64,000 nucleotides of DNA from Croceimicrobium sp963977415 (lineage in GTDB: Bacteria; Bacteroidota; Bacteroidia; Flavobacteriales; Schleiferiaceae), in assembly GCA_963977415.1 (NCBI GenBank), contig CAXBOS010000008.1:1-64000 (forward strand), read 5' to 3'. The position numbers were made by a program, and so were the translations under genes. Shown here piece after piece: positions 17,160 to 25,319 of the stretch. The notes below the pieces were generated by a model. The model was given only the letters and a program-made list of their open reading frames with translations, was not told where the DNA came from and did no database searches. The first letter of the stretch is position 1. Every line of letters starts with the position of its first letter.

Positions 17160-19379
17160 CTATTTTATTAAATCGTTTAAGGTTTTACTAGGACGCATCG
17201 CGGCACGCACTAAACTTTCGTTAGGATAATAATAGCCTGCAATATTAACAGCCGCTCCTTGGGCACTGTTTAATTCATTTATAATCGTCTCCTCGTTTGC
17301 AAACATAGCAGTGGCTAAAGGACTGAAGTAGGCTTTTAAACCAGCATCTTTATCTTGATTGGCCAAGGCTTCGGCCCAGTACATGCAGAGATAGAAATGA
17401 CTACCGCGGTTGTCAATTTCATTTACCTTACGAGAAGGAGATTTGTTCTCATCTAAATATTTACTAGTCGCAATATCTAGCGTTTCGCCTAGAATTAAGG
17501 CCTTGGGATTGTTGCTATTGTTGCCCAAGTGATCAAAAGAAGCCGCCAGAGCTAAAAACTCACCTAATGAATCCCAACGTAAATGACCTTCTTCGATAAA
17601 TTGCTCCACATGCTTGGGAGCAGAACCACCTGCACCAGTTTCAAAAAGACCTCCACCGTTCATTAATGGAACAATACTGAGCATTTTCGCACTAGTTCCC
17701 ACTTCTAAAATAGGAAAGAGGTCGGTTAAATAATCGCGTAAAACATTACCCGTTACCGAAATGGTATTTTTACCTTCTTTCGCTCTTTGTAGGCTAAAAC
17801 GTGTTGCCTCTTCGGGAGAAAGGATGGGAAGTTCTAAGCCTTCGGTATTGTGATCTTTTAAATAAAGACTAACTTTTTCTCTGAGTTGATTGTCATGGGC
17901 ACGTTTTGGATCTAACCAAAAAACAGCAGGTGTGCCAGTTGCGCGCGCGCGGTTTACCGCTAATTTTACCCAATCGCGAATGGGCTCATCTTTAACCTGA
18001 CACATACGCCAGATGTCACCTGCTTGAACCGCGTGTTCCATTAAAACAGTTCCGTCAGCATCAATCACTTGCATGGTGCCAGCGGTAGATACTTGGAAGG
18101 TTTTATCGTGCGAACCGTATTCTTCCGCTTTTTGTGCCATCAAGCCTACATTGCTTACGCTGCCCATGGTAGTGGGATCGAACGCTCCGTTTTCGCGACA
18201 AAAGTCTATCGTTTCCTGATAAATGCCAGCGTAGCAACGATCGGGAATAATGGCCTTCGTGTCTTGTGACTTATCGTGTTTATTCCACATCTGCCCAGAA
18301 GTTCTAATCATGGCAGGCATGGAGGCATCGATAATCACATCGTTAGGTGCATGTAAATTGGTGATGCCTTTATGGGAGTTTACCATGGCAAGGTCGGGAC
18401 CATTGTCGTAGCAAGCTTGAATATCCGCCTCTATAGCGGCTTGAGTTTCGGCGTCTAAGTTGGTAATGGCATCTAATAAAACGGCCATACCGTTATTTGG
18501 ATTAACCCCTAAATCTTTTAGGGTGTCGGCGTGTTTATCGAAAACGGGTTTGAAGAAGGCTTTTACGAAATGTCCAAAAATTATAGGATCCGAAACCTTC
18601 ATCATAGTCGCTTTCAAGTGTACTGAGAAGAGTACCCCTTTAGCTTTCGCATCAGCAATTTGCTGATGAATAAATGATTCTAAAGCAGCTACATTAAGAA
18701 AGGACGCATCAATAATTTCATTCTTTAAAAGAGCTAATTTATCTTTCAGAATCGTCACATGTCCTTTAGCATCCACATGTTGAATGCTAACGGTGGTAGC
18801 GTCTTTTATACAAACAGATTTTTCACTGGCGTAGAAGTCGCCCTCTTGCATGCTCGCTACATGAGAAAGAGAATCTTTAGACCAAGCACCCATAGAATGA
18901 GGATGTTTCTTGGCAAATTCTTTTACTGCTTTGGGGGCACGACGATCCGAATTACCTTCGCGTAAAACAGGATTTACCGCACTTCCCTTTACCTTGTCAT
19001 AACGATTGCGAATATCTTTCTCTTCATCAGTGCTGGCCGTATCGGGATAATCAGGAATCGTATAACCCTGCGATTGCAGTTCTGCTATCGCCTCTTTTAA
19101 TTGCGGCAAAGAAGCGCTAATATTGGGTAATTTGATAATGTTGGCTTCGGGGCTTTTGGCAATTTCACCTAATTCAGAAAGGTGGTCCGCTACTTTTTGA
19201 TCGGCACTTAGCTTATCGGGAAAAAGGGCTAAAATTCTGGCCGCTAATGAAATATCCCTCGTCTCTACTTCAATCGAAGCTGCTTTAGCAAAACTTTCTA
19301 CCAAGGGTAAAAAAGAGCGAGTGGCTAAAGCTGGGGCTTCATCGGTTAGAGTATAGATAATTTTCATCGTATCGGACAT
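17160..19379 (-). CDS. icd: NADP-dependent isocitrate dehydrogenase, monomeric type
   Basis: 739 residues, the usual length for the monomeric IDH family, and recognisable along its whole length: the N-terminal Ile-Tyr-Thr-Leu-Thr-Asp-Glu-Ala-Pro start, Asn-Pro-Val-Leu-Arg-Glu-Gly-Asn-Ser-Asp-Arg-Arg with basic substrate-binding residues, and Gly-Gly-Leu-Phe-Glu-Thr-Gly-Ala-Gly-Gly-Ser-Ala-Pro-Lys near the NADP site. It converts isocitrate to 2-oxoglutarate in the TCA cycle and makes NADPH. I use the ATG at 19379; a second in-frame ATG lies four codons on. The M15 peptidase gene follows 1 base later. Confidence 0.95.
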   Translation of the reverse strand: MSDTMKIIYTLTDEAPALATRSFLPLVESFAKAASIEVETRDISLAARILALFPDKLSADQKVADHLSELGEIAKSPEANIIKLPNISASLPQLKEAIAELQSQGYTIPDYPDTASTDEEKDIRNRYDKVKGSAVNPVLREGNSDRRAPKAVKEFAKKHPHSMGAWSKDSLSHVASMQEGDFYASEKSVCIKDATTVSIQHVDAKGHVTILKDKLALLKNEIIDASFLNVAALESFIHQQIADAKAKGVLFSVHLKATMMKVSDPIIFGHFVKAFFKPVFDKHADTLKDLGVNPNNGMAVLLDAITNLDAETQAAIEADIQACYDNGPDLAMVNSHKGITNLHAPNDVIIDASMPAMIRTSGQMWNKHDKSQDTKAIIPDRCYAGIYQETIDFCRENGAFDPTTMGSVSNVGLMAQKAEEYGSHDKTFQVSTAGTMQVIDADGTVLMEHAVQAGDIWRMCQVKDEPIRDWVKLAVNRARATGTPAVFWLDPKRAHDNQLREKVSLYLKDHNTEGLELPILSPEEATRFSLQRAKEGKNTISVTGNVLRDYLTDLFPILEVGTSAKMLSIVPLMNGGGLFETGAGGSAPKHVEQFIEEGHLRWDSLGEFLALAASFDHLGNNSNNPKALILGETLDIATSKYLDENKSPSRKVNEIDNRGSHFYLCMYWAEALANQDKDAGLKAYFSPLATAMFANEETIINELNSAQGAAVNIAGYYYPNESLVRAAMRPSKTLNDLIK

Positions 19380-19610
19380 TTTATGGATTTAAAATTTTAA
19401 CAAAAGCTTTGATCTGCATGTAATGCAGAAGCTCAAACGGCCAACAAAATGAGAGGTGAGGTAAAGCTTGGTTGGTCGCTTAAACCGGGGCGCGAAAATA
19501 TGAAAATTTATTGGAAATTTAGTCCAAAGCCCAGAATGGATTTGCTAAATAGGTATATCTAAAAGTGGTATAAGTGTTTGGAAATTAAGTTTCTAGATGG
19601 TCGCTAGTCG

Positions 19611-21407
19611 CTATTTTATTTCCAGATTTAAATCGGTTCTTAATTGCTCCAACAAGGGATTTTTCTCCAGGAGGTACTGGTATTTCTCTTGCGGCGAATA
19701 AGGTTCCAATTTTTGGGTGCCTTCTACAATTTTCACCGAAATATTTAGGGCGTAATTATTTAGCTTTTCACGTAAGAAGTAGAGTAGATCGCGTTTTATC
19801 GCTTCAAAACTTTGCTCCTGAATATTGTTATCTAGCGTAAGCGTCACTTTAGGTCCATCTACCGTAAGGGGCTTGTCGCTTAAAGTGGCCAAAGTAACGC
19901 GTTGCCGATCGGATTTAGCTTTTTCTAAAAAGAGTTGCCAAACTTTTTGGAGTTGCTCTAAGTCAAAGGCATCTTGGGGCTTACCTACCACCGGCGCATC
20001 TAAATCTTCCTCCTCGTCATCTCCCTCTTTTTTAGCCAACGGATTTTTCCCTTCCAAAGTTTGCGAAATAGAGAAGGAGGCTTTGCGCTTTAAAGGGGCA
20101 TTAAATTTTGGCTTCGGACTGTCATCTTTTGCCTCTGCGACAGCGGGATTGGGCTCAGTGGTCGTTGAGCTTGGTACATAGCTACTGGGCTTTTCTGGGG
20201 CTACCGGCTTTGGTGTTTCGCTTTTTCCCTCTACGGGAGATGCCATCCGAGTTTCACTTTTTTCAGATTGAGGGCTCGGTGCGCTGGGCTGTACTTGCGG
20301 ACTAGGACTAGGTTCTAGTTCAGATTTTTTTTTTTCGCTCGGAGCAGTTAATTTGCTCCAAGTAGCGGCCAGTTCCATCAGGAGCAGTTCCACCAGCAGG
20401 CGCGTATTACTACTGCTTTTGTAGCGTACGTCGGCTTCCGAAATTATTTTTAGGGCACGTAAAAGGAAAGAGGCATTTACCGCTTTGGCTTGTGTTTCGT
20501 AGCGCCCACGCACTTCGGCGCCTACTTCTAAGAGTTTTAAGGTACTGGGATTTTGGCAAACCAATAAATCGCGACAGTGAGAAGCCAGTCCATTAATATA
20601 GATATGGCCATCAAAGCCATTTTCTAAAATTTCATCGAAGATATTAAAGAGTCCCGCTTTATCGTCGGCTAAAACTAGGTCGAGGGTGCGGAAATAATAA
20701 TCGTAATCGAGAACGCGCAGGTTATCAATTACATCTTGGTAGCTAATGCTAGAACCGGAATAAGAAGCAATACGATCAAAGATAGATAAGGCATCTCTTA
20801 GGGCGCCATCTGCCTTTTGAGCGATAATACGCAAAGCCTGTTCTTCAGCTTGAATATTTTCTTTAACCGCAACATTTTGCAGATGCTTTATAATGTCTTC
20901 AACGGAAATTCGCTTGAAGTCATAAATCTGGCAACGACTTAAAATGGTGGGAATAATCTTGTGTTTCTCGGTCGTGGCCAAGATGAAAATAGCATGCTTA
21001 GGCGGTTCCTCTAAGGTTTTTAGGAAAGCGTTAAAGGCTTGTTGTGAGAGCATGTGCACCTCATCGATAATATAAACCTTAAATTTTCCTCTTTGAGGAG
21101 CGAAGCGCACTTGGTCGATGAGGTTACGAATATCATCTACCGAGTTATTGGAAGCCGCATCGAGTTCGAAAATATTGAAGGAGTAATCGTCATCGCCCGT
21201 CTCATGATCATCTGCATTTATTAGCTTAGCCAAAATACGCGCGCTGGTAGTTTTACCCACGCCACGCGGACCTGTAAACAAAAGGGCTTGCGCCAGATGG
21301 TTATTCTGTATGGCGTTAAATAGGGTGTTGGTCACATGACTTTGACCAACAACTTCGTCGAATACTTGCGGACGATATTTACGAGCGGAGACGATATAAT
21401 TTTCCAT
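19611..21407 (-). CDS. dnaX: DNA polymerase III subunit gamma/tau
   Basis: The clamp-loader ATPase. Numbering from the in-frame GTG at 21413, Walker A is Gly48-Pro-Arg-Gly-Val-Gly-Lys-Thr-Thr, Walker B is Asp117-Glu-Val-His, and the sensor Ser-Arg-Cys is present. I choose the ATG at 21407 (third residue of that frame), since Met-Glu-Asn-(Tyr)-Ile-Val-Ser-Ala-Arg-Lys is the usual family start. The four-cysteine zinc module normally placed between Walker A and the Asp-Ala-Ala-Ser-Asn-Asn motif is absent; an acidic stretch replaces it. Residues about 365-480 are a Pro/Ser/Lys-rich linker before the C-terminal tau-like domain. A TATATTTG box ends 5 bases before the ATG, so the mRNA should be almost leaderless. 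Confidence 0.93.
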   Translation of the reverse strand: MENYIVSARKYRPQVFDEVVGQSHVTNTLFNAIQNNHLAQALLFTGPRGVGKTTSARILAKLINADDHETGDDDYSFNIFELDAASNNSVDDIRNLIDQVRFAPQRGKFKVYIIDEVHMLSQQAFNAFLKTLEEPPKHAIFILATTEKHKIIPTILSRCQIYDFKRISVEDIIKHLQNVAVKENIQAEEQALRIIAQKADGALRDALSIFDRIASYSGSSISYQDVIDNLRVLDYDYYFRTLDLVLADDKAGLFNIFDEILENGFDGHIYINGLASHCRDLLVCQNPSTLKLLEVGAEVRGRYETQAKAVNASFLLRALKIISEADVRYKSSSNTRLLVELLLMELAATWSKLTAPSEKKKSELEPSPSPQVQPSAPSPQSEKSETRMASPVEGKSETPKPVAPEKPSSYVPSSTTTEPNPAVAEAKDDSPKPKFNAPLKRKASFSISQTLEGKNPLAKKEGDDEEEDLDAPVVGKPQDAFDLEQLQKVWQLFLEKAKSDRQRVTLATLSDKPLTVDGPKVTLTLDNNIQEQSFEAIKRDLLYFLREKLNNYALNISVKIVEGTQKLEPYSPQEKYQYLLEKNPLLEQLRTDLNLEIK

Positions 21408-21412
21408 CGCCA

Positions 21413-21420
21413 CAAATATA
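21413..21420 (-). promoter_or_regulatory. -7 promoter box of dnaX
   Basis: On the minus strand this reads TATATTTG, a perfect match to the Bacteroidota -7 consensus TAnnTTTG. Only five bases (TGGCG) separate it from the chosen dnaX ATG. Confidence 0.7.
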
Positions 21421-21519
21421 GCAAGCTAGCTTTAAGCGGCGAGGGCCAAAAAGAGAAAAGAATTAACAGTAATTTTCATTTTTCTTAGAGGAGAGCTTTA
21501 TTCGTAGGTAATATTTCTC

Positions 21520-21527
21520 TACTTTTG
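21520..21527 (+). promoter_or_regulatory. -7 promoter box of the rpsF-rpsR-rplI operon
   Basis: TACTTTTG matches TAnnTTTG and lies about 50 bases upstream of rpsF, leaving a short AT-rich leader. Confidence 0.65.
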
Positions 21528-21578
21528 CACTCCTTTTTAGAAAAGGTTCAAATATTTAATAATTAATTGTTTAACTAG

Positions 21579-21917
21579 ATGAATCAATACGAATCCGTTT
21601 TCATCATGCATCCCGTCTTATCTGAAGATCAGGTAAGGGAAACGGTAGAAAAATTCAAAGGCTTCATTGAAGCCAAAGGCGGTTCAATTCTCCAAGAAGA
21701 GAATTGGGGCCTTAAGAAATTAGCCTATCCTATTCAAAGTAAGCGAAGTGGCTTCTATCACTTGTTAGAGTTTCAAGTGCCAGGAGAAGTAATTGCACCT
21801 TTAGAAGTTGAAATGAAACGCGATGAGCGTATCATGCGCTTCATGAATGTTGCAATGGACAAGCATCACGTAGATTACGCGAAAGTGCGTCGTTCCAAAC
21901 TACAAACTTCCAAATAA
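21579..21917 (+). CDS. rpsF: 30S ribosomal protein S6
   Basis: 112 residues with the S6 signature: Tyr-Glu-Ser-Val-Phe-Ile-Met at the N-terminus, Trp-Gly-Leu-Lys-Lys-Leu-Ala-Tyr-Pro-Ile, and Arg-Asp-Glu-Arg-Ile-Met-Arg-Phe. It pairs with S18 in the platform of the 30S subunit. It is the first gene of the rpsF-rpsR-rplI operon; the S18 gene starts 19 bases after it. The order is the usual one in bacteria without an ssb gene between. Confidence 0.96.
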   Translation: MNQYESVFIMHPVLSEDQVRETVEKFKGFIEAKGGSILQEENWGLKKLAYPIQSKRSGFYHLLEFQVPGEVIAPLEVEMKRDERIMRFMNVAMDKHHVDYAKVRRSKLQTSK

Positions 21918-21936
21918 CCTTTAAAAGAATCAGAAG

Positions 21937-22224
21937 ATGGCTGAATTAGATACAGGATCGAATCAATCAGAAATTCGTTACCTACAACCCCTTAAAATTG
22001 ACACCGGTTCTCGTAATAAGTACTGTCGTTTCCGTCGTTACGGAATCAAGTATGTAGATTACAAAGACACTGACTTTTTAGGTCAGTTCTTAAACGAGCA
22101 AGGTAAAATTTTACCTCGTCGTATCACTGGTACTTCTTTGAAATACCAGCGCAAAGTGGCTACCGCTATTAAGCGTGCCCGTCACATTGCTATTTTACCT
22201 TATGTAACAGATAACCTTAAATAA
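21937..22224 (+). CDS. rpsR: 30S ribosomal protein S18
   Basis: 95 residues; the core is clear from Lys-Tyr-Cys-Arg-Phe through Ile-Lys-Tyr-Val-Asp-Tyr-Lys-Asp to Ile-Leu-Pro-Arg-Arg-Ile-Thr-Gly-Thr and the basic C-terminal Lys-Arg-Ala-Arg-His-Ile-Ala. The N-terminal extension of about 20 residues is a little longer than in many S18 proteins. It works with S6 on the 30S platform. It is the middle gene of the operon, 10 bases before rplI. Confidence 0.96.
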   Translation: MAELDTGSNQSEIRYLQPLKIDTGSRNKYCRFRRYGIKYVDYKDTDFLGQFLNEQGKILPRRITGTSLKYQRKVATAIKRARHIAILPYVTDNLK

Positions 22225-22234
22225 GCAAAAAATT

Positions 22235-22690
22235 ATGGAAGTTATTCTGAAACAAGACGTAGACAATTTAGGTTACAAAGACGACGTAGTTACTGTTAAG
22301 AACGGTTACGGTCGTAACTACTTATTGCCGAAAGGACATGCTGAATTAGCAACTCCTTCTGCCAAAAAAGTATTAGCTGAGAACATTAAGCAACGCATGC
22401 ACAAAGAAGCGAAAGCTATCGAAGATGCCAAGAAAACTGCGGAAGCTATCAATGCTCTTGAAATTAAAATGATTACTAAAGTAGGTAAGGGCAACAAGTT
22501 GTTCGGATCTATTAATAATGCCGATTTAGCAGACGAACTAGCGAAAGCTGGTCACAAAATTGATCGCAAGTACATCGTTATTCAAGGGGGTACTGTAAAG
22601 GCTACTGGTCCTTATAGCGCTAACATTCGTCTTCACCGCGAGGTAAACGTTACTTTAAACTTTGAAGTAGCCGCGGAAGTAGCGAAATAA
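22235..22690 (+). CDS. rplI: 50S ribosomal protein L9
   Basis: 151 residues with the L9 N-domain: Val-Ile-Leu-Lys-Gln-Asp-Val, Leu-Gly, then Val-Lys-Asn-Gly-Tyr-Gly-Arg-Asn-Tyr-Leu-Leu-Pro. A long Lys/Ala-rich connecting helix follows, then the C-terminal domain with Lys-Leu-Phe-Gly-Ser. It binds 23S rRNA near the base of the L1 stalk. It is the last gene of the operon and is followed by a strong terminator. Confidence 0.96.
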   Translation: MEVILKQDVDNLGYKDDVVTVKNGYGRNYLLPKGHAELATPSAKKVLAENIKQRMHKEAKAIEDAKKTAEAINALEIKMITKVGKGNKLFGSINNADLADELAKAGHKIDRKYIVIQGGTVKATGPYSANIRLHREVNVTLNFEVAAEVAK

Positions 22691-22718
22691 GAAGTATTTA
22701 CTTTTTAGTGAAAATATT

Positions 22719-22747
22719 AAGGCCCTCGTATGAGGGCCTTTTTTTTG
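22719..22747 (+). terminator. rho-independent terminator of the rpsF-rpsR-rplI operon
   Basis: Perfect 9-bp stem AAGGCCCTC / GAGGGCCTT with loop GTAT, followed by a T run. It lies 28 bases after the rplI stop. Confidence 0.92.
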
Positions 22748-23584
22748 TCTAGAATCTATATCGCTGCGCTGTGAGATTTGGGAATTGAAATTGGATTGCG
22801 GTAATGATTGACGTTTTTTCTTCGAAAGGTAATTCGGTTGCAATTATAGAGGAGACGCAATGTATTGCGTCTGTACGGTGGGGTTTTTCACTGGGTTTGG
22901 GGTTAGAAATATTTTTCAATCATAAATAGCTGCAGCAGCTGCGATTTCTCGGTAATCCAACTGCAAATTGGGATTGAAAATTTCAGTTAAAATCATGTCA
23001 CCCCACCGGGGTTCTGTTTTCCGTTTGCATGTTTTCTATAATAATATCATCCCTCTGGGATTGGGTTTGTGGAAATCCGAGGGAAATTCGAGGGTTCCAT
23101 TGCCCTGGAATTTGTCGCTGGCTTTGCTGAGAGGGATTTCATTTCTTTGAAGGGAACTTCAGTTGTAACCGTTTTTCAAAGGAAGGAGATTCCGAACTAA
23201 ATTCGGAATGACGGTCTGGGTGGGTTATTCCGACCTTAAAATCTACTGGGAACACAGTCATCCTGAGAGAGGAGTTTTCCGCGGGTAAACCAAGAAGATT
23301 TGATGACATGTAGCCCGGAATCATATAAACGAAGACTCATATTACAATTTAGTCTGATTCGTTATTAGTAGGTTATCCGGCCTCAATTAAGAACAAGACT
23401 TTAATTTTAATGGAGTTCTTGAGCTCAGCGCAAAGCGCTTCGGTTACGAACGCCAAAAATCAAAATGAAAGGCTTAGTGAGTTGGGAGCCGAAGAGCGCA
23501 GCGATGAGCCCACAAACTCCCATAAAAATAAACAACTCGTTTGTAACATAGCGACGTGAGGAACCGAGGAACAAAGTGACGAGC

Positions 23585-23619
23585 TCACGAACTCCTCTGG
23601 AAGAGGATAAGCGTTCGTA
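23585..23619 (+). repeat. 35-bp direct repeat, copy 1
   Basis: Starts TCACGAACTCCTCTGG and ends AAGCGTTCGTA. It contains the short stem CCTCT/AGAGG and outer CGAAC/GTTCG arms, so each copy can fold into a hairpin. The second copy lies 135 bp downstream. Confidence 0.75.
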
Positions 23620-23719
23620 GCTCGCCCACCGAGCTTGCCTTTTATGAAGATTTTTGAAGAGAGGAATTGGAGCCTTGATTTTTTTGGTTCTTTTTTGATC
23701 TACTGGAGCGCAGCGGAAT

Positions 23720-23754
23720 TCACGAACTCCTCTGAAAGAGGACAAGCGTTCGTA
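23720..23754 (+). repeat. 35-bp direct repeat, copy 2
   Basis: Same as the copy at 23585-23619 except for G to A and T to C changes. It keeps both the inner and outer complementary arms. Confidence 0.75.
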
Positions 23755-23933
23755 ACCAAAAAACGAACGACATAACATATTGATAATCATATTTTTGACG
23801 AGGAATAGGATTAAGAAAACGGATGAAAAATTTAATCTGTCATGGGTAAGCCGTTTCTGGATCTTGTTAATTCATAACAAAATGCTTAGTCTATCCAAGA
23901 CAAAGCATTATTAAGTTGCTTGTGACTTCTTAT

Positions 23934-24254
23934 TCAAAGGCCAAACTTGTCAATGATCACATGGTTGACCCCATCTTCTAGTAAGCTAATTAATTCTGCA
24001 TCCATAAATTCATAGTCGTCAGGAATGTGGAGGATTTCAATCTCGGGCATGTCAATTAGCGGATAGCTTTCCATAAGCTTATTGCGGTAGCGAGTTTCCA
24101 TTACCAGTATCAGGTCTGCCCAAATGATATCTTTCTCGCGAATCTTACGGTCGCTTTTAGGACTTAAACCAACTGAGCGAATGGCGAAGCGCTGATCATT
24201 TTTAAAAATAGCTTCCGCCGTTCTACTGCGGCGTTTATTTTGTTCGCAGATCAC
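23934..24254 (-). CDS. low-molecular-weight protein tyrosine phosphatase-like protein
   Basis: 106 residues from a GTG start. The P-loop is visible at once: Cys-Glu-Gln-Asn-Lys-Arg-Arg-Ser (Cys-x5-Arg-Ser), then Arg-Thr-Ala-Glu, typical of small low-molecular-weight phosphatase-like proteins. A Pro-Asp-Asp-Tyr segment (about residues 79-82) stands where the general-acid Asp is expected. Upstream codons in the same frame (Asn-Leu-Leu) would complete the first strand, but no ATG is there, so the true start is uncertain. The next gene upstream, rlmH, is on the same strand. Confidence 0.7.
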   Translation of the reverse strand: MICEQNKRRSRTAEAIFKNDQRFAIRSVGLSPKSDRKIREKDIIWADLILVMETRYRNKLMESYPLIDMPEIEILHIPDDYEFMDAELISLLEDGVNHVIIDKFGL

Positions 24255-24299
24255 TAAAAGATTGGGTCTATTTAAATGTGTGCTAAAAAAATAAACTTA

Positions 24300-24773
24300 T
24301 TAATCATGATGATAAGGCTCGCCCTTCAAAATAGTGGCGGCTCGGTAAATTTGCTCCGCGAAAATGGCGCGAATAATCTGATGGGAGAAGGTCATTTTAG
24401 AAAGGGAGATTTTGCCCTCTGCGGCAGCATAGACATCAGGCGAAAAGCCATAAGCTCCGCCAATACAAAAGACAATGCGTTTGGGACTTCGATTAAACCA
24501 AGTTTGCAATTGCTGTGCAAAGCCACGGGAATGGAATTCTTTGCCTTTTTCATCGAGAAGAATCAGTAAATCGCCCGCCTTTTTTTCCGCTAGTATTTTC
24601 TGACCTTCTTGATCTTTGATCTGATCTTGCGTAAGCTTTTTGGTATTCTTTATATCGGCAATTACCTTGGCTTCAAAAGGCCAATAATGTTGCAAACGGC
24701 CGAAATACTTGTCCTCCAAGCTTGCCACCGCGGCTTCATTAGTTTTACCTATCATCAATAATTCTATTCTCAT
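24300..24773 (-). CDS. rlmH: 23S rRNA (pseudouridine1915-N3)-methyltransferase RlmH
   Basis: 157 residues, the usual length. Features of this SPOUT methyltransferase are the Ile-Val-Phe-Cys-Ile-Gly-Gly-Ala-Tyr-Gly-Phe SAM-binding knot, Leu-Ser-Lys-Met-Thr-Phe-Ser-His-Gln, and the C-terminal Gln-Ile-Tyr-Arg-Ala-Ala-x-Ile-Leu-Lys-Gly-Glu-Pro-Tyr-His-His. It methylates pseudouridine 1915 in helix 69 of 23S rRNA. It reads away from the glutathione peroxidase gene and lies 45 bases before the small phosphatase gene. Confidence 0.95.
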   Translation of the reverse strand: MRIELLMIGKTNEAAVASLEDKYFGRLQHYWPFEAKVIADIKNTKKLTQDQIKDQEGQKILAEKKAGDLLILLDEKGKEFHSRGFAQQLQTWFNRSPKRIVFCIGGAYGFSPDVYAAAEGKISLSKMTFSHQIIRAIFAEQIYRAATILKGEPYHHD

Positions 24774-24827
24774 AGCTTCGACGTACTTTGCAGCACAAAT
24801 AAAAAGTAATTCTTACAAAATATAGAC

Positions 24828-25319
24828 ATGGCAACAAATAAAGACTTTTATGCTCTTTCGGTAAAGAACCCGCAGGGCAAAGAGATGAAGATGGAAGACT
24901 ATAAAGGTAAGGTCTTACTAATCGTAAACACCGCTACCAAATGTGGTTTAGCGCCACAGTTCGATGGTTTGGAAGCGCTGCATCAGAAATACAAAGATCA
25001 GGGTTTGGTGGTCTTAGGTTTTCCTTGCAATCAGTTTTTAGGTCAGGAACCAGAAAGCAATGAAACGGTAGAAGAGACTTGTAAGATTAATTTCGGTGTA
25101 ACTTTTCCCCTTACGGAGAAGATTAAAGTAAACGGCAGCGATACTCACCCGGTTTTTAAATACCTTAAAAAAGTAAAGGGCGGTTTATTAACCAGCGGTA
25201 TAAAATGGAATTTCACGAAGTTTTTGGTGGACCAAGATGGCTATCCTGTAGAGCGATACGCCCCTAAAACAGAACCCAAAGAAATTGAGGCTAAGATTAA
25301 GGAATTGCTAAAGTCTTAA
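24828..25319 (+). CDS. glutathione peroxidase-family protein
   Basis: 163 residues, no signal peptide. The family motifs are present: Asn-Thr-Ala-Thr-Lys-Cys39-Gly with the peroxidatic Cys, Gly-Phe-Pro-Cys-Asn-Gln-Phe-Leu-Gly-Gln-Glu with the catalytic Gln, and Lys-Trp-Asn-Phe-Thr-Lys-Phe with the catalytic Trp and Asn. It uses Cys, not selenocysteine, so it is likely a thioredoxin-dependent peroxidase. It overlaps the convergent UmuD-like gene by 4 bases at their 3' ends. Confidence 0.93.
   Translation: MATNKDFYALSVKNPQGKEMKMEDYKGKVLLIVNTATKCGLAPQFDGLEALHQKYKDQGLVVLGFPCNQFLGQEPESNETVEETCKINFGVTFPLTEKIKVNGSDTHPVFKYLKKVKGGLLTSGIKWNFTKFLVDQDGYPVERYAPKTEPKEIEAKIKELLKS

Larger units (their letters stand above)
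22748..23933. repeat. gene-poor mosaic of intergenic repeats
   Basis: About 1.2 kb without a supported gene. Near 22931-22951 it contains a GCAGCAGCTGCGATTTC-type motif on the opposite strand to similar motifs at 28305-28325. At 23585-23619 and 23720-23754 it holds two copies of a 35-bp sequence with an internal CCTCT/AGAGG hairpin, identical at 33 of 35 positions. Between them are phrases such as ATTCGGAATGACGG that resemble dispersed non-coding repeats. A 121-codon minus frame (23425-23790) is just these repeats read through. Confidence 0.6.

Noticed and set aside
23425..23790. 121-codon frame on the minus strand with a twice-repeated Tyr-Glu-Arg-Leu-Ser-Ser segment
   Set aside because: The repeated peptide is only the translation of the 35-bp DNA repeats; the frame looks incidental.
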